A stretch of 64,000 nt of DNA from Rhizobium johnstonii 3841 (GTDB taxonomy: Bacteria; Pseudomonadota; Alphaproteobacteria; Rhizobiales; Rhizobiaceae): positions 3,911,501 to 3,975,500 of the forward strand of contig NC_008380.1 of assembly GCF_000009265.1 (NCBI RefSeq). The letters run 5' to 3'. The first letter of the stretch is position 1. The number at the start of each line of letters is the position of its first letter. Made by a program: the position numbers and the translations under genes. Positions 35,300 through 44,047 of this stretch are shown piece after piece. A model generated the notes under the pieces. The model made no database searches. It was not told the origin of the DNA and was given only the letters and a program-made list of their open reading frames with translations.

Positions 35300-36209
35300 G
35301 CCGGCCCTCCCCCGCGACATCGTTCTGCTCGTCGACGACTCCGCCGAAGCCCTCGGCTTCATGACCGACGCGCTCGAACAATCCGGCTTCTCCGTGCTGA
35401 TCGCCACATCGGGCACGGCGGCACTTGGTATCGTCGAGCGCATCACGCCCGATCTTATCCTGCTCGACGCGGTGATGCCGGGTATGGATGGCTTCGAGAC
35501 CTGCCGCCGGCTGAAGGCGAATGCCGCGGTGGCGCAGGTGCCTGTCGTCTTCATGACCGGCCTGACCGAGACCGAGCATGTCGTGCACGCGCTGGAATCC
35601 GGCGGCGTCGATTATCTCAGCAAGCCGATCAACATCGATGAACTGCGTGCCCGCATCCGTGTTCATTTGCGCAACGCTCGCTCGGCCCAAAGCGCCCGCA
35701 TCGCCCTGGACGCAGCCGGCCGCCATCTGCTGGCAGTCAAGGGCGACGGCGCCATCCACTGGTCAACGCCGCAAGCGACACGGCTGGTCAATGCCGCCAT
35801 GGGCAGCGACGACGGCATGGAAATCGTCGCCCGCCATATCGCCGGCTGGATGCGCGACCGCGTCGCCGCGGTGCGCGACGGCATCATCTCGATCGCCCAT
35901 GCCGGCCAGGCGGCGCTGCAGCTCGCCTTCCTCGGCGCAATCGGCCCTGACGAATATCTCTTCCGCCTCACCGCCGCCAGTCAGCGCAGCGACGACGAGG
36001 TGCTGCGCCAGCGCTTCTCGCTCACCCAGCGCGAATCCGAAGTGCTGCTCTGGATCGCCAAGGGCAAGGCCAACCGCGACATCGGCGAAATATTGGGACT
36101 GTCGGCGCGGACGGTGAACAAACACCTCGAACAGATTTACGTGAAGCTCGGCGTCGAGAACCGCGCCTCGGCCGCCGTGAAAGCCACGCACGTGCTGTAC
36201 GAGATGTAA
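35292..36209 (+). CDS. LuxR-type response regulator paired with the NCS1 kinase
   Basis: A 305-residue regulator. The receiver domain has the acidic pocket VDDS, phospho-acceptor Asp59 in LLDAVMPGMDG and the lysine in LSKPIN. A linker of about 100 residues precedes the C-terminal LuxR/GerE helix-turn-helix: LTQRESEVLLWIAKGKANRD then LSARTVNKHLEQIYVKLGVE. The TTG start overlaps the kinase stop by eight bases, with AAGGTGGA just upstream, so translation is coupled. It is almost certainly the output partner of the kinase; target genes are not evident. Confidence 0.9.
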   Translation: MAEPALPRDIVLLVDDSAEALGFMTDALEQSGFSVLIATSGTAALGIVERITPDLILLDAVMPGMDGFETCRRLKANAAVAQVPVVFMTGLTETEHVVHALESGGVDYLSKPINIDELRARIRVHLRNARSAQSARIALDAAGRHLLAVKGDGAIHWSTPQATRLVNAAMGSDDGMEIVARHIAGWMRDRVAAVRDGIISIAHAGQAALQLAFLGAIGPDEYLFRLTAASQRSDDEVLRQRFSLTQRESEVLLWIAKGKANRDIGEILGLSARTVNKHLEQIYVKLGVENRASAAVKATHVLYEM

Positions 36210-36465
36210 GAGGGTGATGGAGGCTGGTTCCGTCGCGCTGCCGAGATGCCGTGGGACCATGACGGTCTCCATCCGCCGAAGCGCCTCCGGCACATCAGGT
36301 TCCGCCTCGTAAACGTCAAGCCCACCCCCGGATCGTACCGTTTTTCGCCGTCAGCAACCCCTCCAGCGAAGCGAGCTGCCGGGCGCCATAACGTGCCGTC
36401 TTCGGGGGATCGATCGATGAGCGATTGCGGCACGGTAGCCAGGCCGGAGTTGAACACACCCGCCA
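36210..36465. other. Intergenic region with no recognised gene
   Basis: About 250 bases between the response regulator and the terminator of braC. Frames are open on the minus strand here but give no recognisable product and no ribosome site. It may be decayed coding sequence. Confidence 0.4.
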
Positions 36466-36495
36466 AAAAAAGAAGCCCGGTCGGAACCGGGCTTC
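36466..36495 (-). terminator. Terminator of braC
   Basis: On the minus strand the 10-base stem GAAGCCCGGT / ACCGGGCTTC (loop TCCG) is followed by a run of seven T residues, 31 bases after the braC stop. Confidence 0.9.
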
Positions 36496-36526
36496 GATAA
36501 TCATGTCCCATAAAGGGAAGCGAGGC

Positions 36527-37648
36527 TTACATGCCCTGCGGGAAGTAGCTGTACTTGCCGTCCGGACCCTTCTTCCATTCATACATGATGTAGCCAGGAA
36601 TCTTCGGGTCGCCCTTTTCGTCGAACGAAATGTCGCCGAGAACCGTCGGGAACGGGCCCTTTTCCTTCATGGCCTTGGCAACGGCCTCAGGATCCAGCGA
36701 ACCGGCAGCCTTGGCGGCCCCGGCGATCGTCTGCATCGCAGCGTAGGAATAGAGCGTGTAGGCTTCCGGATTGAAACCAGCGGCCTTGAACTTTTCGACG
36801 AGTTCCTTGTTGGCAGGGTTCGCCGTCGGATCGGGGCCGAAGGTGTTCAGCGTACCGGCGACGGCGTCGCCAGCGATCGAGGCCAGTTCGTTCGAAACGA
36901 TACCGTCGCCCGAAACCAGCGTCGCCTTCAGGCCCTGGTCGGCCGCCTGGCGGATGATAAGACCGGCTTCGGTGTGCAGACCACCCCAATAGATGATCGA
37001 GACGCCGGCTTCCTTCATCTTGGCGATGAGGGCCGAGAAGTCCTTGTCGCCGACGTTGATGCCTTCGTATATGACTTCCGTGACGCCGGCGGCATTCATA
37101 GCCTTCTTGGTTTCGTCGGCAAGGCCCTGACCGTAGGGGGTCTTGTCGTGAACGACAGCGATCTTGGCGTCCTTGAAGTGATCGGCAAGATATTTGCCGG
37201 CGATGGCACCCTGCTGGTCGTCACGGCCGCAGGTGCGGAACGTGTTCCAGAGGCCGCGCTCCGTGAAGGTCGGGTTCGTCGCAGCCGGGGTGATTTCGAG
37301 GATGCCGTTTTCGGCATAGACTTCCGAAGCCGGGATCGAAACGCCCGAGTTGAAGTGGCCGATGACAAACTTGACGCCGTCAGCAGCGAACTTGTTGGCG
37401 ACCGAAATGCCCTGCTTCGGGTCGGAGACGTCGTCGCCGAGCTCGATCTTGATCTGCTCGCCGTTGATGCCGCCAGCCGCGTTGATGTCGGCGGCTGCCT
37501 GTTCAGCACCCTTCTGGAGCTGAGCGCCGAACGCGGCGTTCGGGCCAGTCAGCGGACCAGCGACAGCGATGAGAACGTCGGCCCATGCGTTGCCGCTGAA
37601 GGCGACCATCGCCGTCAGAGCCACTGCCGACAGAAGAGACTTCTTCAT
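36527..37648 (-). CDS. braC: Amino-acid-binding periplasmic protein BraC (LivJ family)
   Basis: A 373-residue binding protein with signal peptide (KKSLLSAVALTAMVAFSGNA). The ligand cleft of the LIV-BP family is recognisable: IAVAGPLTGPNAAFGAQ, VIGHFNSGVSIPAS, and YEGINVGDKDFSALIAKMKE. In R. leguminosarum the Bra system transports a broad range of amino acids. It is downstream of braDEFG but separated by about 120 bases from the small membrane gene, so a separate promoter is likely. Two cysteines are far apart; one pair near residue 140 is not the classical LivJ disulphide. Confidence 0.93.
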   Translation of the reverse strand: MKKSLLSAVALTAMVAFSGNAWADVLIAVAGPLTGPNAAFGAQLQKGAEQAAADINAAGGINGEQIKIELGDDVSDPKQGISVANKFAADGVKFVIGHFNSGVSIPASEVYAENGILEITPAATNPTFTERGLWNTFRTCGRDDQQGAIAGKYLADHFKDAKIAVVHDKTPYGQGLADETKKAMNAAGVTEVIYEGINVGDKDFSALIAKMKEAGVSIIYWGGLHTEAGLIIRQAADQGLKATLVSGDGIVSNELASIAGDAVAGTLNTFGPDPTANPANKELVEKFKAAGFNPEAYTLYSYAAMQTIAGAAKAAGSLDPEAVAKAMKEKGPFPTVLGDISFDEKGDPKIPGYIMYEWKKGPDGKYSYFPQGM

Positions 37649-37768
37649 ATTATTACTCCCAATTTTTGGGCGGGTTCCGGTCCAAGGCCCAGCGCACTAC
37701 CCACCATTGACTGCGCCAGGAAAGCTGTTCCACTCGGAAGGCAATTCATGCCTAGTTTCAACGGACTG

Positions 37769-38122
37769 TCAATGTTTGTCCTTCCACGAAAACGCGGAAG
37801 TTTTTTCGTACAGCCAGTAATAGTTGTTAACCATCTGATTGGTGCGGCGGTAGCGGAAGCCGGCCGTCGAGAACACCAGCAGCGTCACGAAGTCGAGGAT
37901 ATAGTAGAAGGCGTTGAGCATCGGCCCATTGAACAGGGCGTGATGCAGGAACTGCATCGCCCAGGCGAGCAGAAATGTATAGACGATGACCAGCGGATAA
38001 TCGCTCCAGCCCTCGGCAACCGCTTTGCCGGCGCGCCAGGCCGTCCAGAAGCCTAAGAACAAGACGATGACACGGATCGCCACAAGGGGGCCGGCATCCG
38101 CTTCGAAGAAAAGTCCCTGCAT
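37769..38122 (-). CDS. Small membrane protein of the bra operon (DUF6867-type)
   Basis: A 117-residue protein with three to four hydrophobic segments (AIRVIVLFLGFWTAWRAG; YPLVIVYTFLLAWAMQFL; AFYYILDFVTLLVFSTAGF) and a C-terminal tail rich in Tyr, Trp and Asn. AGGAGAG precedes the ATG at 38122. It is 19 bases downstream of braG and in the same orientation, a conserved neighbourhood in rhizobia. No function is known; co-expression suggests a link to the Bra transporter. Confidence 0.75.
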   Translation of the reverse strand: MQGLFFEADAGPLVAIRVIVLFLGFWTAWRAGKAVAEGWSDYPLVIVYTFLLAWAMQFLHHALFNGPMLNAFYYILDFVTLLVFSTAGFRYRRTNQMVNNYYWLYEKTSAFSWKDKH

Positions 38123-38141
38123 GTCAAACTCTCCTTTCGAC

Positions 38142-38885
38142 CTAGTGTCTTCCGCCTTCGAGATAGGCGGCGCGGACCTCGGGATTGGCAAGAAGCTCCT
38201 TGCCGGAGCCGCTCATCGTCACCTTGCCGTTCACCATCACGTAGGCGCGGTGAGAAAGCCTGAGGGCGGCGAACGCGTTCTGCTCGACGAGGAAAACGGT
38301 CAGCCCCTCCGCCTCGTTGAGCTTCCTGATCGCCTCGAAGATGCCCTTGACGATCAGCGGCGCAAGACCGAGCGAGGGTTCGTCCAGAAGCAGCAGCTTC
38401 GGGCGCGCCATCAGCGCGCGGCCGATCGACAGCATCTGCTGCTCGCCGCCCGAAAGTGTTCCACCCCGCTGGGCGTGACGTTCCTTGAGGCGCGGGAAGA
38501 GCGTGAAGATCTTCTCGACGTCTTCGGCGAAGTGTTTCAGATTATCGAGGCCAGCGCCCATCTGAAGATTTTCCAGAACCGTCATTCGCGGGAAGATGCG
38601 GCGGCCCTCCGGCGACTGTGCAATGCGCAGACGGGCGATTTCATGCGTCGGCATGCGGGTGATGTCGCGGCCCTCGAAGACCACCGAACCGGTGCGGGCC
38701 TGCGGGCTGCCGCAGATCGTCATCATCAGTGTCGACTTGCCGGCGCCGTTGGCGCCGATCAGGCTGACGATCTCGCCCTTGTTGACGTGGACATCGACGC
38801 CGGCCAGCGCCCGGATATTGCCGTAGTAGGTTTCGACGCCATTCACCTGAAGGAGCGGTTGACCCGTCATTACTTCATCGCCCAT
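38142..38885 (-). CDS. braG: Branched-chain/general amino-acid ABC ATPase BraG (LivF)
   Basis: A 247-residue ATPase. Walker A is GANGAGKSTL, the signature TLSGGEQQMLSIG, Walker B LLLLDEPSLGLAP and the H-loop LVEQNAF. Its ATG shares one base with the braF stop (TGATG). It pairs with BraF to drive BraDE. Confidence 0.95.
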   Translation of the reverse strand: MGDEVMTGQPLLQVNGVETYYGNIRALAGVDVHVNKGEIVSLIGANGAGKSTLMMTICGSPQARTGSVVFEGRDITRMPTHEIARLRIAQSPEGRRIFPRMTVLENLQMGAGLDNLKHFAEDVEKIFTLFPRLKERHAQRGGTLSGGEQQMLSIGRALMARPKLLLLDEPSLGLAPLIVKGIFEAIRKLNEAEGLTVFLVEQNAFAALRLSHRAYVMVNGKVTMSGSGKELLANPEVRAAYLEGGRH

Positions 38886-39760
38886 CAGTTTGCGCCTCCT
38901 TCGAGCTGCTCGACGGCTGCGATCACCTCTTCCACTTCTTCATCCTCGACACCGAGATAGGCCGCGATGACCCGCGGATCGTTCTTCACGTGATCCGGTG
39001 TGCCATCGGAAATCTTCTGACCATATTCGAGGACGACGACGTGGTCGGAGATTTCCATGACTACAGACATGTCGTGCTCGATCAGCAGGATCGACGTTCC
39101 GGTTTCGGCGCGAATGCTCTTCAGCAGCGCGTTGAGCGTTGCCGATTCCCGTGGGTTGAGGCCGGCAGCCGGTTCATCCAGGCAAAGCAGCTCCGGGCCG
39201 GTGCACATGGCGCGGGCGATTTCGAGACGCCGCTGGGCGCCGTAGGGCAAATCGCCGGCGGGGTCGTCGGCGCGGTCGATCAGGTCGGCCTTCTCAAGCC
39301 AGAAACGGGCAAGCTCGATCGCCTCGGCCGCTTCCCGCTTGTAGGGGCCGACACCGATAAGGCCGAGGATCGTATAACCCGATGCCTTCATCAGCTTGTT
39401 GTGCTGGGCAACCAGCAGGTTTTCGAGAACGGTCAGGCCGGAGAACAGCCGGATATTCTGGAAGGTACGCGCGACCCTGGCTTCCTTGGTGATGCGAAAG
39501 TCCGGCAGGCGCTCCAGCAGGTATTGCTTGCCGCTCTTCTGGTTGAACGTGATCATGCCCATCGTAGGCTTGTAGAAGCCGGTGATGCAGTTGAAGACGG
39601 TGGTCTTGCCGGCGCCGTTCGGCCCGATCAGCGCGGTGATATCGCCACGCTTGGCTTCGAAGGAGAAGTCGTTGATGGCCATCAGGCCGCCGAACTTCAT
39701 CGACAGGTGTTCGACCTTGAGAAGAGTGTCGTCAGACATCGTATTCGTTACGGGGCTCAT
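38885..39760 (-). CDS. braF: Branched-chain/general amino-acid ABC ATPase BraF (LivG)
   Basis: A 291-residue ATPase. Walker A is GPNGAGKTT, the Q-loop is in RTFQNIRLF, the signature LPYGAQRRLEIARA, Walker B LLCLDEPAAGLNP, and the H-loop LIEHDMSVV. An acidic C-terminal extension (EDEEVEEVIAAVEQLE) is longer than in E. coli LivG. The ATG at 39760 overlaps the braE stop; a TTG one codon earlier is ignored. Confidence 0.95.
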   Translation of the reverse strand: MSPVTNTMSDDTLLKVEHLSMKFGGLMAINDFSFEAKRGDITALIGPNGAGKTTVFNCITGFYKPTMGMITFNQKSGKQYLLERLPDFRITKEARVARTFQNIRLFSGLTVLENLLVAQHNKLMKASGYTILGLIGVGPYKREAAEAIELARFWLEKADLIDRADDPAGDLPYGAQRRLEIARAMCTGPELLCLDEPAAGLNPRESATLNALLKSIRAETGTSILLIEHDMSVVMEISDHVVVLEYGQKISDGTPDHVKNDPRVIAAYLGVEDEEVEEVIAAVEQLEGGAN

Positions 39761-41151
39761 CAACCATGGCCCTCCTTGATGAAGCTTCCGGATATCGCCT
39801 TGCGTTCTCTGAGGAAGGCTGTCGGCTCACGCGAGCCGACGAAGCCGCGCGGCTTGAACAGCATGACGACGACCATGGCGAGGCCGAAGATCAACATGCG
39901 GTAGAGTTCCGGCGTAAAATCTGGTCCGAAGATGAGTTTTAGGAAGCTCATCTCGCGCAGCAACTCGGTGCCGCCGACCATGACGATGGCGGCGATCGCG
40001 ATGCCGGTCAACGACCCCATGCCGCCAAGAACGACGATGGCGAGAATGACGGCCGATTCCAGGAAGACGAAGGATTCCGGCGAGACGAAGCCCTGGCGGG
40101 CGGCAAAGAACGAGCCAGCGAAACCGGCAAACATCGCACCTGTCGCAAAGGCGGTGAGCTTGGTCGTCACCGTGTTGATGCCGAGTGAACGGCAGGCGAT
40201 CTCATCTTCACGCAAAGCTTCCCAGGCGCGTCCGATCGGCATGCGGCGCAGCCGGATGGTGACATAGGCCGTCAGCATGCAGAGCGCCAGGATCAAATAG
40301 AACAGGAAGATCTTGTAATAGGCCGAGGAGATCGGCAGGTGAAAGAGCTTGGCAAAGCCGCCGGCCGTCGCATCGAAGGGAATGCCGAAGAGTGTTGCCT
40401 TCGGGATGCTCGAGATACCGAAGGTGCCCTTCGTCACGTCAGTCCAGTTGATGAGGACGAGACGAATGATTTCACCGAAGGCAAGCGTCACGATGGCGAG
40501 GTAATCGCCGCGCAGGCGCAGCACCGGGAAGCCGAGAATGACGCCCCAGAGTGCGGCGAAGATGCCCGAAAGCGGCAGCAGCACCCAGAAGGACAGGCCG
40601 AAATAGCTCGAAAGCAGCGCGTAGGAATAAGCGCCGACGGCATAGAAGGCGACATAGCCGAGGTCGAGCAGGCCGGCGAGGCCGACGACGATGTTCAGCC
40701 CCCAGGCGAGCATCACATAGATCAGGATCTGGATGCCGAAATTGTCGACATATGTCAGCGAGCCCTGAGGGCCTTTGATCGCCACCACCACCATGGGATA
40801 AAGCAGCAGCGCGATCAGCGCGATCTTCAGGAAATGCCGGTGGAAGAAGCTCTTCTCTGTCGAGATGTCGAGCTCGCCCTCGCGCGCCTTGCTGAGCTTG
40901 CGGCGGTCGATATTCGGCCTGATGAAAACGACCATGGCGAAGCGGCCGATGGCGGCGACCGCGACGAAGATCGCAAGCAGGCCCCAGCGCTGGACAATGA
41001 TCAACTCGTTGCTGATGTTCTGGTCGGTCTTGAGGCCGACATAGAGAACGAACATACCGAACGACAGGACGGCGGCGAAAAGAGCTTCGGTAAGGCCTTT
41101 GCGGACAAGTCCGGCATCGGGCTTGCCTGCAGAATTTTCGATGTTTGCCAT
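39760..41151 (-). CDS. braE: Amino-acid ABC permease BraE (LivM)
   Basis: A 463-residue permease with a long N-terminus. The first membrane segments and the charged loop RRKLSKAREGELDIS precede the conserved core (LAWGLNIVVGLAGLLDLGYV, LRLRGDYLAIVTLAFGEIIR, and the EAA-like RAWEALREDEIACRSLGIN). It is four bases from the braD stop side and overlaps the braF start, so the operon is tightly packed. Confidence 0.94.
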   Translation of the reverse strand: MANIENSAGKPDAGLVRKGLTEALFAAVLSFGMFVLYVGLKTDQNISNELIIVQRWGLLAIFVAVAAIGRFAMVVFIRPNIDRRKLSKAREGELDISTEKSFFHRHFLKIALIALLLYPMVVVAIKGPQGSLTYVDNFGIQILIYVMLAWGLNIVVGLAGLLDLGYVAFYAVGAYSYALLSSYFGLSFWVLLPLSGIFAALWGVILGFPVLRLRGDYLAIVTLAFGEIIRLVLINWTDVTKGTFGISSIPKATLFGIPFDATAGGFAKLFHLPISSAYYKIFLFYLILALCMLTAYVTIRLRRMPIGRAWEALREDEIACRSLGINTVTTKLTAFATGAMFAGFAGSFFAARQGFVSPESFVFLESAVILAIVVLGGMGSLTGIAIAAIVMVGGTELLREMSFLKLIFGPDFTPELYRMLIFGLAMVVVMLFKPRGFVGSREPTAFLRERKAISGSFIKEGHG

Positions 41152-41155
41152 GACG

Positions 41156-42058
41156 TTATACCTTCTCGACTTCCGGCCGCCCGAGGATGCCGGTCGGCTT
41201 GAAGATCAACACGAAAGCCAGGATCGCAAAGGTCGCGACGTCCTTGTAGGCGATGGTGAAGTATGCCGACCACAGCGACTCGATAAGGCCGATAAGGAGG
41301 CCGCCGAAGACGGCGCCGGGCAACGAACCGATACCGCCGAGAACAGCTGCCGTGAAGGCCTTCACACCAGGCGTGAAGCCGTCGTTAAACGAGGCGACAC
41401 CATAATACATCAGGTACATCGTCCCGGCCACGGCTGCGAGTGCCGCACCCATAACGAAAGTGATGGAGATCGTCTGGTCGACGTTGACGCCGAGCAGCGC
41501 CGCCATCTTGCGATCCTGCTCAGTGGCGCGCTGGGCACGGCCGAGTGCCGTACGATTGACGATGTACCAGAAGATCGTCAGCAGCACTGCGGTGATCACG
41601 ATGATGATAATCTGCTTCAGCGACACCGAGATGTTGCCGAACTGGTAGACCGAGCTCACCATCGGCGGGATCGGCTTGTTGCGTGGACCCTGCGTCACCT
41701 GGATGAAGTTGGACAGCGTGATCGACATGCCGATCGCGGTAATCAGCGGCGCCAGGCGGAAGGACCCGCGCAGGGGCCGGTATGCGACCCGCTCGATCGT
41801 CCAATTCCACAAACTCGTCATCAGCATCGCAACGACCAGCATCACCAGCAGCAGAACGGCCACCGGGAGACCTGCGAAGATGGATGTGAGGACGAGGAAG
41901 ACGATAAGAGCGGCGAATCCACCGAGCATGAAGATGTCGCCATGGGCGAAATTGATCATGCCGATAATGCCGTAAACCATCGTATAGCCAATAGCCACGA
42001 GGCCATAGATGGATCCGAGCGTCAGCCCGTTTAAGAGCTGCTGGACGAAATACTCCAT
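41156..42058 (-). CDS. braD: Amino-acid ABC permease BraD (LivH)
   Basis: A 300-residue permease. The conserved LivH start MEYFVQQLLNGLTLGSIYGL is followed by NFAHGDIFMLGGF, and the EAA-type loop is LGRAQRATEQDRKMAALLGV. An ATG at 42058 is chosen because AGGGGAAA lies nine bases upstream; an earlier in-frame ATG would add 13 residues unlike the family. First gene of the bra operon. Confidence 0.94.
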   Translation of the reverse strand: MEYFVQQLLNGLTLGSIYGLVAIGYTMVYGIIGMINFAHGDIFMLGGFAALIVFLVLTSIFAGLPVAVLLLVMLVVAMLMTSLWNWTIERVAYRPLRGSFRLAPLITAIGMSITLSNFIQVTQGPRNKPIPPMVSSVYQFGNISVSLKQIIIIVITAVLLTIFWYIVNRTALGRAQRATEQDRKMAALLGVNVDQTISITFVMGAALAAVAGTMYLMYYGVASFNDGFTPGVKAFTAAVLGGIGSLPGAVFGGLLIGLIESLWSAYFTIAYKDVATFAILAFVLIFKPTGILGRPEVEKV

Positions 42059-42600
42059 ATGTCGTTTTCCCCTGGATGCGAGCAAAACATGCTGCATCTC
42101 TTTTTGGTTCTTTGGTTCCCCGTTTCAGGGAACCTCATAGGCCGAATGCATAGCGGTTTCATTGAAAATGTGAAGACAAAAAGGATTTACTCCGACAGAT
42201 TCTTCCGGAAACAGGGTTAACTGGCGCATTTTGAACCAAAATCCACAGAAAAACGGCAGAGCGGGGCCTATTTTTCACCAGAAACTGCCACCGGGTTAAC
42301 CATCCGGAGATGTTGCCGTCGATTTCCTGCGCGGCTTGCTGCGTAAGCTATTCCACAGAATTGGAAGATGGAGCAAATTGCGACCCCAAGGCAGCCCCTT
42401 TGACGAATGCCATTTCACCAGCGATGCCGCATCTTCGTCTGACAAGGCTGAAAACTTATGGTAGCATCATCAGGCTGCGTATTGAGGGATGCGGAGCACG
42501 ACGGGGAACACCATATTAACTTGCGTATCTGGTTGTGACAGGGATGGTTTGCGGACGAGCGACAGCGGGTGCTCGCCGCGTGGCGAACGGCAAAAGGACA
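42059..42600. other. Divergent intergenic region braD / cysQ
   Basis: About 540 bases without a supportable gene. It should hold the promoters for the bra operon (minus) and cysQ (plus). The part at 42150-42310 is AT-rich. I could not assign an Lrp, NtrC or sigma-54 site. Confidence 0.5.
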
Positions 42601-43398
42601 ATGCTGAGGACATTTGAAAAGGCGGCGCTCGAAGCCGGCAGGGCCATCATCACGGTCTTGCGCGAAGGCTTCCCCGTCGCCATGAAGGCGGATGCAAGTC
42701 CGGTCACGGTCGCCGACGAGGAGGCCGAACGTATCATCCTCGCTCATCTCGCCAGAGATTATCCCGAAATACCGGTGGTGGCGGAAGAATCGGTCGCAGC
42801 CGGCAAGGTGCCCGACATCGCTGGCCGAGGCTTCTTCCTCGTCGACCCTCTCGACGGCACCCGTGAATTCGTCGACGGACGACAGGAATTCACCGTCAAC
42901 ATCGCCTATATCGAGAACGGCGCTCCGGTGGCCGGCATTGTCTACGCGCCGGCGCTGGGGCTTGCCTTCTCTGGAGAGCGCGGCCACGCCGAAAGGCTCG
43001 TCGTCATGGACGATTTCACGGTTGGCGCACGCAACGCAATCACGGTGCGCGAACAGCCGGACGACAGGCTGGCGCTTGCAAGCCTTCGCCACAACAGCCC
43101 GGAGACCGGAAGCTTCCTCGCCGACCACGCGATCTTCAAATGCACCAATATCGGTTCCTCGTTGAAGTTCTGCCTGCTGGCCGAAGGCAAGGCAGACGTC
43201 TATCCGCGTTTCACCCGCACGATGGAATGGGACACCGCGGCCGGGGATGCGGTGCTGCGCGCCGCCGGCGGTTCGACGGTGACGCTGGACGGAACGCCGC
43301 TGACCTACGGCAAGACGGGAACGGCCGCCGATTTCGACTTCGCCAACCCGAACTTCATCTCCTGGGGTGGCAGGAAACGCGTCCTCGAACTGGCGTGA
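42601..43398 (+). CDS. cysQ: 3'(2'),5'-bisphosphate nucleotidase CysQ
   Basis: A 265-residue member of the inositol-monophosphatase superfamily. Metal-site motifs are EES in VVAEESVAAG, DPLDGTREF and EWDTAAGDAVL. CysQ removes 3'-phosphoadenosine 5'-phosphate left by sulphate assimilation and sulphation reactions. AAAGGA lies just before the ATG at 42601; longer in-frame starts (GTG 42535) lack a ribosome site. Inositol-monophosphatase activity is the main alternative. Confidence 0.88.
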   Translation: MLRTFEKAALEAGRAIITVLREGFPVAMKADASPVTVADEEAERIILAHLARDYPEIPVVAEESVAAGKVPDIAGRGFFLVDPLDGTREFVDGRQEFTVNIAYIENGAPVAGIVYAPALGLAFSGERGHAERLVVMDDFTVGARNAITVREQPDDRLALASLRHNSPETGSFLADHAIFKCTNIGSSLKFCLLAEGKADVYPRFTRTMEWDTAAGDAVLRAAGGSTVTLDGTPLTYGKTGTAADFDFANPNFISWGGRKRVLELA

Positions 43399-44047
43399 TC
43401 ACCCGCGGGAATCGCTGAATACCGGCATGCGGCACAATCCTTTGCATTGCCGCCACGCGTCCAGGCGTGCCGCGACGATCCGCGATTGACCTGCGCGCCC
43501 CCTTACCCCTCGATATCCTTCCCCCTGCGGGTCCGGAAGCGTGTCCACGATCCCATTTCCAGCTGTGAGTGATTCGCGCGATCGGGCCTCACCAAGTGAT
43601 TCTGACCGGAAACTCGTCGCTCTGCGTCGTTTCCGGACGCTATACCGCCACCCAACCCGCCTTGATTTTGTCACATTCTGACACGGCTTCGACACCGATC
43701 GATATCTTCATCAGAAAAATTTCGCCTCGTCTGCCGTTAAGAAATACGCTTAAGAGCCATGGGCCAAGTGTCGAAACGGCACGTCGCCAGACCCCGGCGA
43801 ACCCCTCCAAAGGCCTAGAAACTTTGACAAAATTTCAATTATTAACGAAATATCATGAGCTTGCCTCAACTTAACGCAGATGCGAAAGATTTGCTGCGAT
43901 GCGATATTTCTCTGGACACCATTACACAATTGTCGCATTTTTCCGTTTTAGTAGGGTTACCAAGACCTAAGTGCAGCCCTGGTGACAGGGTTAACCATTG
44001 ATCGCCTATTGCCGCCGCGCCCCCTCGAAGACAACAGAGTACGATCC
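43399..44047. other. Long intergenic region upstream of the sugar transferase
   Basis: About 600 bases between cysQ and the sugar transferase. The part after 43680 is AT-rich with several TTAA words (for example at 43736 and 43751, spaced nine bases apart). Probably a regulated promoter region; no operator can be named. Part of it could belong to the transferase if translation starts at the GTG at 43982. Confidence 0.45.

Noticed and set aside
43736..43755. TTAA-N9-TTAA as a CtrA box upstream of the sugar transferase
   Set aside because: The spacer is nine bases instead of seven.
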